In this document: in pieces, positions 17,335 through 24,954 of the stretch
Position numbering within the stretch: the first letter of the stretch is position 1
How the letters are laid out: every line of letters begins with the position of its first letter
Source of the DNA: Nitrospirillum amazonense
GTDB lineage: Bacteria; Pseudomonadota; Alphaproteobacteria; Azospirillales; Azospirillaceae
Direction: 5' to 3'
Assembly: GCF_007828035.1 (NCBI RefSeq)
Contig: NZ_VITV01000004.1
Location: 15,559-79,558 of the forward strand
DNA length: 64,000 bases
Notes under the pieces: model-generated
Seen by the model: only the letters and a program-made list of their open reading frames with translations
Told to the model about the DNA's origin: nothing
The model's database searches: none
Position numbers and translations under genes: made by a program

Positions 17335-19083
17335 ATGAACGCCTCCGCGCCAGACCACGCTGCTTCGGCCGGCGCCTCTCTCCCTGATCTTCTGGCTGGC
17401 GGCGTCCCGGCCCCGGATGGCACCGTTCATTCCGACGCGGCCATCGTTCCCTTGATCCCGTCCGCCGGTCGCCCCGTGGCGGCCCTGTTGGTCATGAGCC
17501 TGGTGCTGACCCTGCTGGTCTTCGCCTGGGCCGCCTGGGACCACCACCGCCGCGTCTGGGACGATGCCCGTGAGCAGGTGGTGGACGTGACCCATGTGCT
17601 GGAAGAGCATGCGGGCAAGATCTTCAGCATCCACGCCACCAGCCTGCGCTACGTCGAGCGGCTGGTGGAGGACGCTGGCTGGAAGAATATCGCCGGCGAC
17701 AGCCGCTTTTACGACCGCCTGCGGGAAATCTGGCAGGCCTCTCCCGAGCTGGAGAGCGTGTGGGTGGTGGATACCAGCGGCATCATCCGCGTGAACACGG
17801 TGCAGTGGCCCACACCGGCGCTGGACGTCAGCGACCGGGAGTATTTCCGCGCCCAGCTGAAGCCGGGCGCCGGGATCTTCATCGGGCAGCAGTTGCGCGG
17901 CCGCATCTCCGGCGCGGCCTTCCTCCCAATCAGCCAGCGTATGGAAACGCGGGACGGCCGTTTCAACGGCGTGGCCCAACTGTCGCTGAAGCCGGACTAT
18001 TTCATCGCCTTCTACCGGTCGCTGTTCTCGGCCGATCCCAAGACCATGATGCTGGTGCGCGAGGATGGTGCGGTACTGCTGCGCGAGCCCGCCCCCGCCG
18101 ACGACCTGCAGCAGGGCTTTTATCCAGAGCTGCTCAAGACGCCGGAGGACGCCACCGGCACCTTCATCCTGACCTCCCCCATCGATGGGGTGCGGCGGCT
18201 GTACGCCCGGCGCAAGGTTCCCAACCTGCCGCTGTTCGTCCTCTATGGCATCGACACGGCCAGCATCGCCAAGGAATGGGAAGACAGGGCCCTGGTCTAC
18301 GCCGCCGTGGCCGTTCCGGCCTCGCTGGCGCTGATGCTGGTGGCCTGGATAGCCATCCGCCGCTCCCGCGACCTGGCCCGCGCCGACCGGATCCTGCGCC
18401 ATGCCAACACCCTGCTGGAAGCGCGGGTGGCCGACCGCACCCGGCACCTGCACCGCGCGCTGGCGGAGCGCGAGATGCTGCTGCGCGACACCCACCACCG
18501 GGTGAAGAACAATCTGCAGGTCGTCTCCAGCCTGCTGCAGCTTCAGGCCGGCATGAATCCGGCGCTGCGCCCCGCCCTGGGCGACGCCCTGCGCCGCATC
18601 CACGCCATGGGCATCCTGCATGAGCAGCTGCACCGCGCGTCGGATGTCGACGTGGTCCAACTGGACCGGGTGATCACCGCCCTGGCGCGCGAGATCGACA
18701 ACATCCACCAGGGCGAGGGGCACGCAGCGGGCGGGCTGCGCCGCGTGTCCGTGGTGCTGGACCTCACGCCACTGGAAAGTGACCTGACGGCGTCCGTGCC
18801 CGTGACCCTGGTGCTGAACGAGGTTCTGTCCAACGCCTTCAAGCACGCCTACCCCGAAGGCCGCGCCGGCACCCTGGCCGTGACCCTGCGGCGCGAAGGA
18901 GATGAGGGTGTGCTGACCGTCGCCGACGATGGCGTGGGCATGCCGGACACCGCCGCCGGCACCGGCCGCAAGAGCCTGGGCCTGCTGCTGATCGACGCCT
19001 TCACCCGCCAGCTGCGCGGCCGTTTCCTTTACGAGGCGACCACGCCGGGCACACGGTTCACCCTGCGGTTCCCGCTGGGGTGA
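17335..19083 (+). CDS. Membrane sensor histidine kinase, HisKA_2 type, with Cache-like sensor
   Basis: 582 residues. Membrane spans at about 49-68 and 322-342 bracket an extracytoplasmic double-Cache-like sensor (YVERLVEDAG, LESVWVVDTSGIIRVN, DVSDREYFRAQLKPGAGIFI). Inside the cell lie a coiled linker (about 345-382), the HisKA_2 phosphoacceptor block LRDTHHRVKNNLQVVSSLLQ (His387/388) and an HATPase domain (LVLNEVLSNAFKHAYP, VADDGVGMP, SLGLLLIDAFTRQL). This kinase class often works in general stress or light pathways with PhyR-type or stand-alone receivers. No response regulator is adjacent, so the partner is elsewhere. The C-terminus ends seven bases before the parD operator. Confidence 0.93.
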   Translation: MNASAPDHAASAGASLPDLLAGGVPAPDGTVHSDAAIVPLIPSAGRPVAALLVMSLVLTLLVFAWAAWDHHRRVWDDAREQVVDVTHVLEEHAGKIFSIHATSLRYVERLVEDAGWKNIAGDSRFYDRLREIWQASPELESVWVVDTSGIIRVNTVQWPTPALDVSDREYFRAQLKPGAGIFIGQQLRGRISGAAFLPISQRMETRDGRFNGVAQLSLKPDYFIAFYRSLFSADPKTMMLVREDGAVLLREPAPADDLQQGFYPELLKTPEDATGTFILTSPIDGVRRLYARRKVPNLPLFVLYGIDTASIAKEWEDRALVYAAVAVPASLALMLVAWIAIRRSRDLARADRILRHANTLLEARVADRTRHLHRALAEREMLLRDTHHRVKNNLQVVSSLLQLQAGMNPALRPALGDALRRIHAMGILHEQLHRASDVDVVQLDRVITALAREIDNIHQGEGHAAGGLRRVSVVLDLTPLESDLTASVPVTLVLNEVLSNAFKHAYPEGRAGTLAVTLRREGDEGVLTVADDGVGMPDTAAGTGRKSLGLLLIDAFTRQLRGRFLYEATTPGTRFTLRFPLG

Positions 19084-19089
19084 ATCCGA

Positions 19090-19110
19090 GATTGGCATAG
19101 TATGCCAATC
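19090..19110. promoter_or_regulatory. Perfect 21-bp operator upstream of parD
   Basis: GATTGGCATA and its exact reverse complement TATGCCAATC flank a single central G (19090-19110). The dyad lies 44 bp ahead of the parD start and right after the kinase stop. ParD antitoxins are ribbon-helix-helix proteins that autorepress by binding such palindromes, so this is very likely the autoregulatory operator. Confidence 0.8.
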
Positions 19111-19153
19111 GGCGTTAGGCTTTGGATCTTGAATTCTTCGCCAGGGGATGCCG

Positions 19154-19432
19154 ATGCCAACGCGCAACGTGGTGCTGACCGATCACCATGAACAAGTCAT
19201 CGAGCACTTGGTGCGATCTGGCCGTTACCAGAACGCCAGCGAGGTCCTTCGTGCCGGCCTGAGACTCATCGAACGAGAGGAAGCACAACATGAGGCCAAG
19301 CTGAAGGCGTTGCGGGAGGCGGCGGAAGCCGGCCACCGCGAGCTGGATGAAGGGCGGTTCGATGAGGTTACGGACGGTGACTTGGAAGAATACATAGCTG
19401 TGCTTGGCAGAGAAGCCGCTGGCGGGCACTGA
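19154..19432 (+). CDS. parD: ParD-family type II antitoxin (ribbon-helix-helix)
   Basis: 92 residues, standard ParD length. The N-terminal ribbon-helix-helix region (NVVLTDHHEQVIEHLVRSGR, YQNASEVLRAGLRLIEREE) should bind the palindrome just upstream. The helical, charged C-terminus (EAKLKALREAAEAGHRELDE, ..VTDGDLEEYIAVLG) is the toxin-wrapping part. The ATG at 19154 has AGGGG at the right distance; another ATG six bases upstream abuts that site. A complete parE does not follow; only a stub at 19437-19538 remains, so the antitoxin is orphaned here. Confidence 0.9.
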   Translation: MPTRNVVLTDHHEQVIEHLVRSGRYQNASEVLRAGLRLIEREEAQHEAKLKALREAAEAGHRELDEGRFDEVTDGDLEEYIAVLGREAAGGH

Positions 19433-19436
19433 CGGC

Positions 19437-19538
19437 ATGCTGCTCTACCGGCTGGAACCTGGCGTGGTTGGAATTGTGCGTGTTCTTCACGATGCCATGG
19501 ACGTGGAACAGCATGTTCCATGGGACGACAGCCCCTGA
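19437..19538 (+). pseudogene. C-terminal remnant of a ParE toxin
   Basis: The 33-residue reading MLLYRLEPGVVGIVRVLHDA then MDVEQHVPWDDSP matches only the last strand and tail of ParE/RelE toxins, where the family shows a ..YR...GV.IVRVLH..MD...H pattern. Full ParE proteins are about 95 residues; the first two thirds, including the conserved N-terminal helices and catalytic-region residues, are missing. The remnant begins five bases after the parD stop, exactly where an intact toxin gene would lie, so an internal deletion removed the toxin and kept the antitoxin. It is too short to be toxic. Confidence 0.75.
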
Positions 19539-19546
19539 AACCAGAA

Positions 19547-19570
19547 CCGGCCGCCCCGATGGACGGCCGG
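19547..19570 (-). terminator. Hairpin after lepA
   Basis: CCGGCCG, ten-base loop, CGGCCGG, 29 bp beyond the lepA stop on the minus strand and followed there by TTCTGGTTT. It may also stop plus-strand transcription from parD. Confidence 0.5.
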
Positions 19571-19598
19571 CGCAATACCCGGTGTTTTGAGGGGCGGA

Positions 19599-21401
19599 TC
19601 AGCCGTCACCCATCTTGAGGGCGGCAATGAAGGCGCTCTGCGGGATTTCGACTTCGCCGAATTGCCGCATGCGCTTCTTGCCTTCCTTCTGCTTGTCCAG
19701 CAGCTTGCGCTTGCGGCTGATGTCGCCGCCATAGCACTTGGCCAGCACGTCCTTGCGCATGGCGCTGATGGTCTCGCGGGCGATGACGCGGCTGCCAATG
19801 GCGGCCTGCACGGCGATCTTGAACAGCTGACGCGGAATCAGCTCCTTCAGCCGCTCACACAGCAGGCGCCCGCGATGCTCGGCCTGGCTGCGGTGGACGA
19901 TGGTGGACAGGGCGTCCACCGGTTCCGCGTTCACCAGGATGGACATCTTGACCAGGTCGCCGGTCTCGTACCCGTCCATCTGGTAGTCGAAGCTGGCATA
20001 GCCGCGGCTGATGGACTTCAGCCTGTCATAGAAGTCGAACACCACCTCGTTCAGCGGCAGCTTGTAGACCAGCATGGCGCGACCGCCGACATAGGTCAGG
20101 TCGATCTGCTGGCCGCGCCGCTCGGTGCACAGCGCCAGGATGCCGCCCAGATATTCGTCGGGCAGCATGATGGTGGCGCGAATCCACGGCTCATCGATGT
20201 GGTCGATGCGAATGGGATCCGGCATGTCGGCCGGGTTGTGCATGTCGATGACCGACTTGTCGGTCATGTGGACCTTGTAGATGACGCTGGGTGCCGTCGT
20301 GATCAGGTCCAGGTTGAACTCGCGCTCCAGCCGCTCCTGGATGATTTCCAGATGCAGCAACCCCAGGAAGCCGCAGCGGAAGCCGAAGCCCAGGGCGGCC
20401 GACGTCTCCGCCTCGAACTGGAAGCTGGCGTCGTTCAGGGCCAGCTTGCCCAGGCTTTCGCGCAAATGCTCGAACTCCGCCGCGTCGGTCGGGAACAGGC
20501 CGCAGAACACCACCGGCACGCTGGGCTTGAAGCCTTCCAGCGGCTCGGCGGCCGGGCGGCGCTCTTCGGTGATGGTGTCGCCAACCTTGGTTTCGCGGAT
20601 GTCCTTGATGCCGGCGGTGATGAAGCCCATCTCGCCCGGCCCCAGGCGGCCGGACTGCACGGCCTTGGGCGTGAAGTGGCCGACGCGGTCGGCTTCCTTC
20701 GTGGCCCCGGTGGCCATCATGCGGATCTTCTGGCCCACCTTAAGCTCGCCATCGACCACGCGCACCAGGATGACCACGCCCAGGTAGGGGTCGTACCAGC
20801 TGTCGACCACCAGGGCCTTCAGCGGCGCCTCCAGGTCGCCCTTGGGCGGCGGCAGGCGGGTGACGATGGCCTCCAGCACGTCCTTGATGTTCAGGCCGGT
20901 CTTGGCCGAGATCATGACGGCGTTGCTGGCGTCCAGGCCGATCACATCCTCGATCTGCTGCTTGATGCGGTCGGGTTCGGCCGCCGGCAGGTCGATCTTG
21001 TTCAGGACCGGGACGATCTCATGGTTGTGGTCGATGGCCTGGTAGACGTTGGCCAGCGTCTGCGCCTCCACCCCTTGCGAGGCGTCGACCACCAGCAGCG
21101 ATCCTTCGCACGCGGCCAGCGAGCGCGAGACCTCATAGGCGAAGTCCACGTGGCCGGGCGTGTCCATCAGGTTCAGCTGATAGGTCCGCCCGTCATCGGC
21201 CTTGTAGTTCAGGCGCACGGTCTGCGCCTTGATGGTGATGCCGCGCTCGCGCTCGATATCCATGCTGTCGAGCACCTGCTCGCGCATCTCGCGGGCGTCC
21301 AGGCCGCCGCAATACTGGATCAGACGATCGGCCAGGGTCGACTTGCCGTGGTCGATGTGGGCGATGATGGAAAAATTGCGGATGTGCGAAAGGTCGGTCA
21401 T
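19599..21401 (-). CDS. lepA: Elongation factor 4 (LepA)
   Basis: 600 residues, the family length. The GTPase domain shows the P-loop [14 protein letters not shown], switch motifs [13 protein letters not shown] and [15 protein letters not shown], and the NKIDLP specificity box. Domains II, III and V follow, with the LepA-specific C-terminal domain ([39 protein letters not shown]-like, [19 protein letters not shown]). It back-translocates or remodels stalled ribosomes at the membrane. Start 21401 ([20 protein letters not shown]) is the family N-terminus. Confidence 0.98.
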   Translation of the reverse strand: MTDLSHIRNFSIIAHIDHGKSTLADRLIQYCGGLDAREMREQVLDSMDIERERGITIKAQTVRLNYKADDGRTYQLNLMDTPGHVDFAYEVSRSLAACEGSLLVVDASQGVEAQTLANVYQAIDHNHEIVPVLNKIDLPAAEPDRIKQQIEDVIGLDASNAVMISAKTGLNIKDVLEAIVTRLPPPKGDLEAPLKALVVDSWYDPYLGVVILVRVVDGELKVGQKIRMMATGATKEADRVGHFTPKAVQSGRLGPGEMGFITAGIKDIRETKVGDTITEERRPAAEPLEGFKPSVPVVFCGLFPTDAAEFEHLRESLGKLALNDASFQFEAETSAALGFGFRCGFLGLLHLEIIQERLEREFNLDLITTAPSVIYKVHMTDKSVIDMHNPADMPDPIRIDHIDEPWIRATIMLPDEYLGGILALCTERRGQQIDLTYVGGRAMLVYKLPLNEVVFDFYDRLKSISRGYASFDYQMDGYETGDLVKMSILVNAEPVDALSTIVHRSQAEHRGRLLCERLKELIPRQLFKIAVQAAIGSRVIARETISAMRKDVLAKCYGGDISRKRKLLDKQKEGKKRMRQFGEVEIPQSAFIAALKMGDG

Positions 21402-21497
21402 GACGGGCCGGTCTGGAAAAATTCCCGCGACCATAGGATGCCCCGCGTTTCGGCGCAACCGCGGGGTTGGCGGGGCGTTCATGTGCGGGCGGGTGAT

Positions 21498-22169
21498 TTA
21501 GGGCACGATCGCCGCCGCCAGGTCTCGCAAGTCCGGAACGGTCACCGTCGGCGGAATGCCCCAGGGGTCGAACAGGGCCTCAGGTGATCGCCGCACCCAG
21601 GCGGCGCGCCAGCCGGCTGAAAGGGCGCCGATGACGTCGAAAGGGTTGCTGGAAACCAGCCAGGTCTCCGCGTCCGTGGCGCCGGCCGCCCCCAGGAAGT
21701 GGCTGTACACGGCCGGGTCGGGCTTGAACGACCGCACGTCGTCCGTGCTGATGACCCCCAGGAACAGATCGGCGATCCCGGCAGCGTCCAGCAGGGTGCG
21801 CACCGCGGCTTTGGTGCCGTTGGAGAAGGCGTAGAGGCGGAAGCCGGCCGCACGCAAGCGGGCCAGCCCATCCGCCACATCGGGGAAGGCCGGCAAGGTG
21901 CGGTAGGCGTCCAGCAGGGCCGTCCGCTGGTCCGGTCTCAGCGGCGTTTTATATAGGGTGCAGGTGTGGTCCAGGGCCTGGGCTGTGCAGACGCTGAAGG
22001 GCACGTAGTTCTGCATCAGGGCGCGGCGGAAGGCGTATTCCAGCTGCCGCTCACGCCATGTGCGGGAGAACTCCGCCGCGCGGTCGCCCACCATGCCCTT
22101 CAGCATGGCCACCAGCCCATGGGTGTCGATCAGCGTGCCGTAGACATCAAAGGCCAGCGTCACCGCCAT
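21498..22169 (-). CDS. Haloacid dehalogenase, type II
   Basis: 223 residues of the HAD superfamily, L-2-haloacid dehalogenase subfamily. The nucleophile motif is LAFDVYGTLIDTHG (Asp8). Motif II is AFSNGTKAAV, the lysine motif FKPDPAVY, and the acidic motif VSSNPFDVIGALSAGW. The family hydrolyses short-chain 2-haloacids, but many chromosomal members have other substrates. Start 22169 follows GGGAGGGACCG. The downstream neighbour lepA is unrelated. Confidence 0.9.
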   Translation of the reverse strand: MAVTLAFDVYGTLIDTHGLVAMLKGMVGDRAAEFSRTWRERQLEYAFRRALMQNYVPFSVCTAQALDHTCTLYKTPLRPDQRTALLDAYRTLPAFPDVADGLARLRAAGFRLYAFSNGTKAAVRTLLDAAGIADLFLGVISTDDVRSFKPDPAVYSHFLGAAGATDAETWLVSSNPFDVIGALSAGWRAAWVRRSPEALFDPWGIPPTVTVPDLRDLAAAIVP

Positions 22170-22335
22170 CGGTCCCTCCCCCATTCGGCATTGGTGCAGA
22201 CTGTGTCCCGACTGGAACGCATGGTCCAGGCCGGAAGCGGCGGCCGTTCGCCGCGCCGCCCTGGCGGGGCCACCGGACGCTTCCCACATTGGGGGATGTC
22301 ACGCTCGCGGCGTGGACAAGGGAGGGGACGAAAGA

Positions 22336-23058
22336 ATGCGTCGTACCGGCTTGCTTTTCCTGGCATTCAGCCTGGGCCTCCCGATCTCGACGCCCGCGCT
22401 GGCGGCGGGACCGGTGGTGGTGGAATTGTTCACGTCGCAGGGTTGCTCCTCCTGCCCGCCCGCCGATGCCTTCCTCACCGACCTGGCGCAGGACCGCCGG
22501 GACGTGCTGCCCCTGGCTTTCCACGTGACTTATTGGAATGGCCTGGGCTGGCGGGATCCCTATTCATTCGAGGCCGCCACGGCGCGACAGCGGTGGTATG
22601 CGCGTAGCCTGGGCGGCGGCCAGGTCTACACGCCGGAGATGGTGGTGAATGGCGAACGCGCCTTCGTCGGTTCCGACCGTGCGCGGGGCTTGGCCGAAAT
22701 CGCCGACGCCACGCGGCGGGAAGCGGCGCCGGTCGGCTTGCAGGTCGCGCGCGGGGAAGACGGCCTGGTCATTTCCGTTGGCGCGGGCAAGGGACAGCAG
22801 GGTGACATCCTGGTGGTGGGGTATGACCCGCAACACCGCACCCCCATCGGGCGGGGCGAGAACAGCGGCCGCACCCTGCTGGAATCCAATATCGTCCGGT
22901 CGCTCACCCCAGCCGGGCAATGGCGGGGAGACGCGGTGGAGGTCCGCCAGCCTTTGCCGGCGGGGGAACGTGTCGCGGTCCTGCTGCAGGCACCGGATGG
23001 CCGCATCCTGTCCGCCGTCATCCTGAACCAAGCGCCAGGGGATCGGACGCCGGGGTGA
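22336..23058 (+). CDS. DUF1223 thioredoxin-fold exported protein
   Basis: 240 residues. A Sec signal peptide (RTGLLFLAFSLGLPISTPAL, cleavage near ALA-AG) is followed by the DUF1223 domain. Its hallmark is VVELFTSQGCSSCPPADAFL, a CxxC redox motif, and then LAFHVTYWNGLGWRDPYS, YTPEMVVNGERAFVGSD and HRTPIGRGENSGRTLLESN. The family is widespread in alphaproteobacteria and is presumed to be a periplasmic disulfide-active protein, but its function is not established. Start chosen at MRRTG with AGGGGA upstream; divergent from the dehalogenase gene. Confidence 0.92.
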   Translation: MRRTGLLFLAFSLGLPISTPALAAGPVVVELFTSQGCSSCPPADAFLTDLAQDRRDVLPLAFHVTYWNGLGWRDPYSFEAATARQRWYARSLGGGQVYTPEMVVNGERAFVGSDRARGLAEIADATRREAAPVGLQVARGEDGLVISVGAGKGQQGDILVVGYDPQHRTPIGRGENSGRTLLESNIVRSLTPAGQWRGDAVEVRQPLPAGERVAVLLQAPDGRILSAVILNQAPGDRTPG

Positions 23059-23065
23059 GCGGGGC

Positions 23066-24754
23066 TCAGCCCGCGCGCACCTTGGTCAGGAAGCCCGCCA
23101 CCTGGTGGCGCAGATGATCGGACTGGCTGACCAGATCTTGGGCGGCGTGCAGCACATCCACGGCCATTGTGCCGGTCTCACTGGCGGCGCGGGTCACCTG
23201 GCCGATGGTGCTGGACACGTCGGAGGTGCCGGCGGCGGCCTGGGCCACGCTGCTGGCGATCTCGTTGGTGGCGGCACCCTGCTGCTCCACCGCCGCGGCG
23301 ATGGTGGTGACGATGTCGCTGATGCGGCCGATGGTGCCGCTGACACCGTGGATGGCGCCGGCGGCACTGCCGGCGACGGCCTGGATCTCGCCGATCTGGG
23401 CGCTGATCTCTTCCGTCGCCTTGGCAGTCTGCGTCGCCAGGGTCTTCACCTCGGACGCCACGACAGCAAAACCTTTCCCGGCCTCACCCGCCCGCGCCGC
23501 CTCGATGGTGGCGTTCAGGGCCAGCAGGTTGGTCTGGCTGGCGATATCGCTGATCAGGCGCACCACGTCGCCGATCTTGCGCGCCGCCTCCACCAGGCCG
23601 CTCACGGTGTGGTTGCTGCGCTCCGCCTCCACCACGGCGTTCTGGGCGATCTGGGAGGACTCCTCCACCCGCCGGCCGATCTCCTGGATGCTGGCGGACA
23701 GCTGCTCCGCCGCCGCCGCCACGGTGTTGACGTTGCCGGCCGCGGCCTCCGCCGCGCCGGCGACCGCCAGCGTCTGGTGGTTGGTCTGCTCGGCAATGGC
23801 CGACAGGCCCTTGGCGTTGCCCTGCATGCGGTCGGCGGCACCGGCCACCCCTTCCACCACCTGGTTCATGCTGGCCTCGAACTCGTCGGCCAGTTGGGCC
23901 AGCGCGGCAAGGCGTTCGGCCTGCGCCTGGGCCTTCATCGTCTCCTGCTCATGGCGCAGGGTATCGGCCTCCACCATGGTGCGCTGGAAGATGCGCAGCG
24001 CCCGCACGGTGGCGCCGATCTCATCCCGCCGGTCGGTCGCCCGCACCTCCACGGTCTGGTCGCCGTCGGCCAGGGCCGTCATGGTGTCGACGATGCGCTT
24101 CAGCGGGCGGGACACGCTGGCCCAGGCGATCCACAGCGCCAGCGCCATGATCAGCACGGCGCCCGACAGGCCGGCCGCCAGCGTCACCCAGTAGGTGCGT
24201 TCGTTGCGGGCCTTGGCGGCGGCCTCGCCCTTGCTCAAATTCTCGTCCACCGCCTTGGTGATGACGGTCAGCCGGTCCAGCAGCTTGGACAGGCGGATGT
24301 CGAACTCATCGGTCAGGGTGGACGCGCCGGCCTTGGTGTTGCCGGCCAGCATCTGTTCGCGCGCCTCTTCCGCGAACTTCATCATGGCCTTGAACTCGTC
24401 CCGGGCCATGGCCAGGTCGTCCTTGGAGCCTGGGTTCAGGCGGGCGACACTGTCCAGGTATTTGGCGAGGTCGCTGGCCTGCTGCCCGATCTCATCCTTC
24501 ATGCTGTCGATGATGAACTTGTCAGTCTCCGCCAGCATCATGTAGCTGATGCGGCCGATGTTGGCGGCGGCGCCATTGGCCCGGTCGATGGCCTTCAGGG
24601 CCTCCGCCTCGCCGCGCAGCAGGTGCTGGTACTGGGCCGCACCCGTGTTCATCTGCGACAGGGTGTAGAGGGAGGTGCCGAGCGTCACCAGCCCCATCAG
24701 GATCAGGGGCAGCAGCAGCTTCTGGATGATGGGCAGATCCCGGAAAAACTTCAT
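23066..24754 (-). CDS. Methyl-accepting chemotaxis protein
   Basis: 562 residues. Transmembrane segments at about 11-33 and 190-212 enclose a four-helix-bundle sensor. A HAMP domain follows (WASVSRPLKRIVDTMTALAD), then a long signalling hairpin whose tip is SDIASQTNLLALNATIEAAR and AGEAGKGFAVVASEVKTLAT. The tip contacts CheA/CheW. No CheR/CheB-docking pentapeptide is visible at the C-terminus (ends LTKVRAG). The start at 24754 (MKFFRDLP) follows GGGGGAGG. It ends seven bases before the convergent DUF1223 gene. Confidence 0.95.
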   Translation of the reverse strand: MKFFRDLPIIQKLLLPLILMGLVTLGTSLYTLSQMNTGAAQYQHLLRGEAEALKAIDRANGAAANIGRISYMMLAETDKFIIDSMKDEIGQQASDLAKYLDSVARLNPGSKDDLAMARDEFKAMMKFAEEAREQMLAGNTKAGASTLTDEFDIRLSKLLDRLTVITKAVDENLSKGEAAAKARNERTYWVTLAAGLSGAVLIMALALWIAWASVSRPLKRIVDTMTALADGDQTVEVRATDRRDEIGATVRALRIFQRTMVEADTLRHEQETMKAQAQAERLAALAQLADEFEASMNQVVEGVAGAADRMQGNAKGLSAIAEQTNHQTLAVAGAAEAAAGNVNTVAAAAEQLSASIQEIGRRVEESSQIAQNAVVEAERSNHTVSGLVEAARKIGDVVRLISDIASQTNLLALNATIEAARAGEAGKGFAVVASEVKTLATQTAKATEEISAQIGEIQAVAGSAAGAIHGVSGTIGRISDIVTTIAAAVEQQGAATNEIASSVAQAAAGTSDVSSTIGQVTRAASETGTMAVDVLHAAQDLVSQSDHLRHQVAGFLTKVRAG

Positions 24755-24813
24755 GCCGTCTGTCCTCCCCCAACGGGTGACACCCATAAGCGCAGGCGTC
24801 AGTTTCCGCTTTT

Positions 24814-24829
24814 TATCTTTCGAAAGATA
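24814..24829. promoter_or_regulatory. 16-bp palindrome upstream of the chemoreceptor gene
   Basis: TATCTTTCGAAAGATA is a perfect palindrome 60 bp ahead of the receptor start, in an AT-rich patch. It is likely an operator for a dimeric regulator of this receptor; the cognate regulator is not identifiable here. Confidence 0.55.
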
Positions 24830-24902
24830 GTAAGGGACGGGGGTACGGGCGGTGCAAGAGGTTAAAGTAGTCTAAAATTCACAATAAGTTGGTTAAAAGG
24901 AA

Positions 24903-24931
24903 AGGCGCCCCCTGAAAGCCAAGGGGCGCCT
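24903..24931 (-). terminator. Rho-independent terminator after pheT
   Basis: AGGCGCCCC, eleven-base loop, GGGGCGCCT: a 9-bp stem 24 bp beyond the pheT stop. On the minus strand it is followed by TTCCTTTTAACC. It ends the pheST transcript. Confidence 0.85.
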
Positions 24932-24954
24932 ACTGCAAGCGTGCGACCTCTGTG

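Noticed and set aside
19504-19520. 17-bp palindrome TGGAACA-GCA-TGTTCCA inside the ParE remnant.
   Set aside because: It lies in former coding sequence and downstream of the genes it could control; more likely chance, although it could be bound by a regulator.
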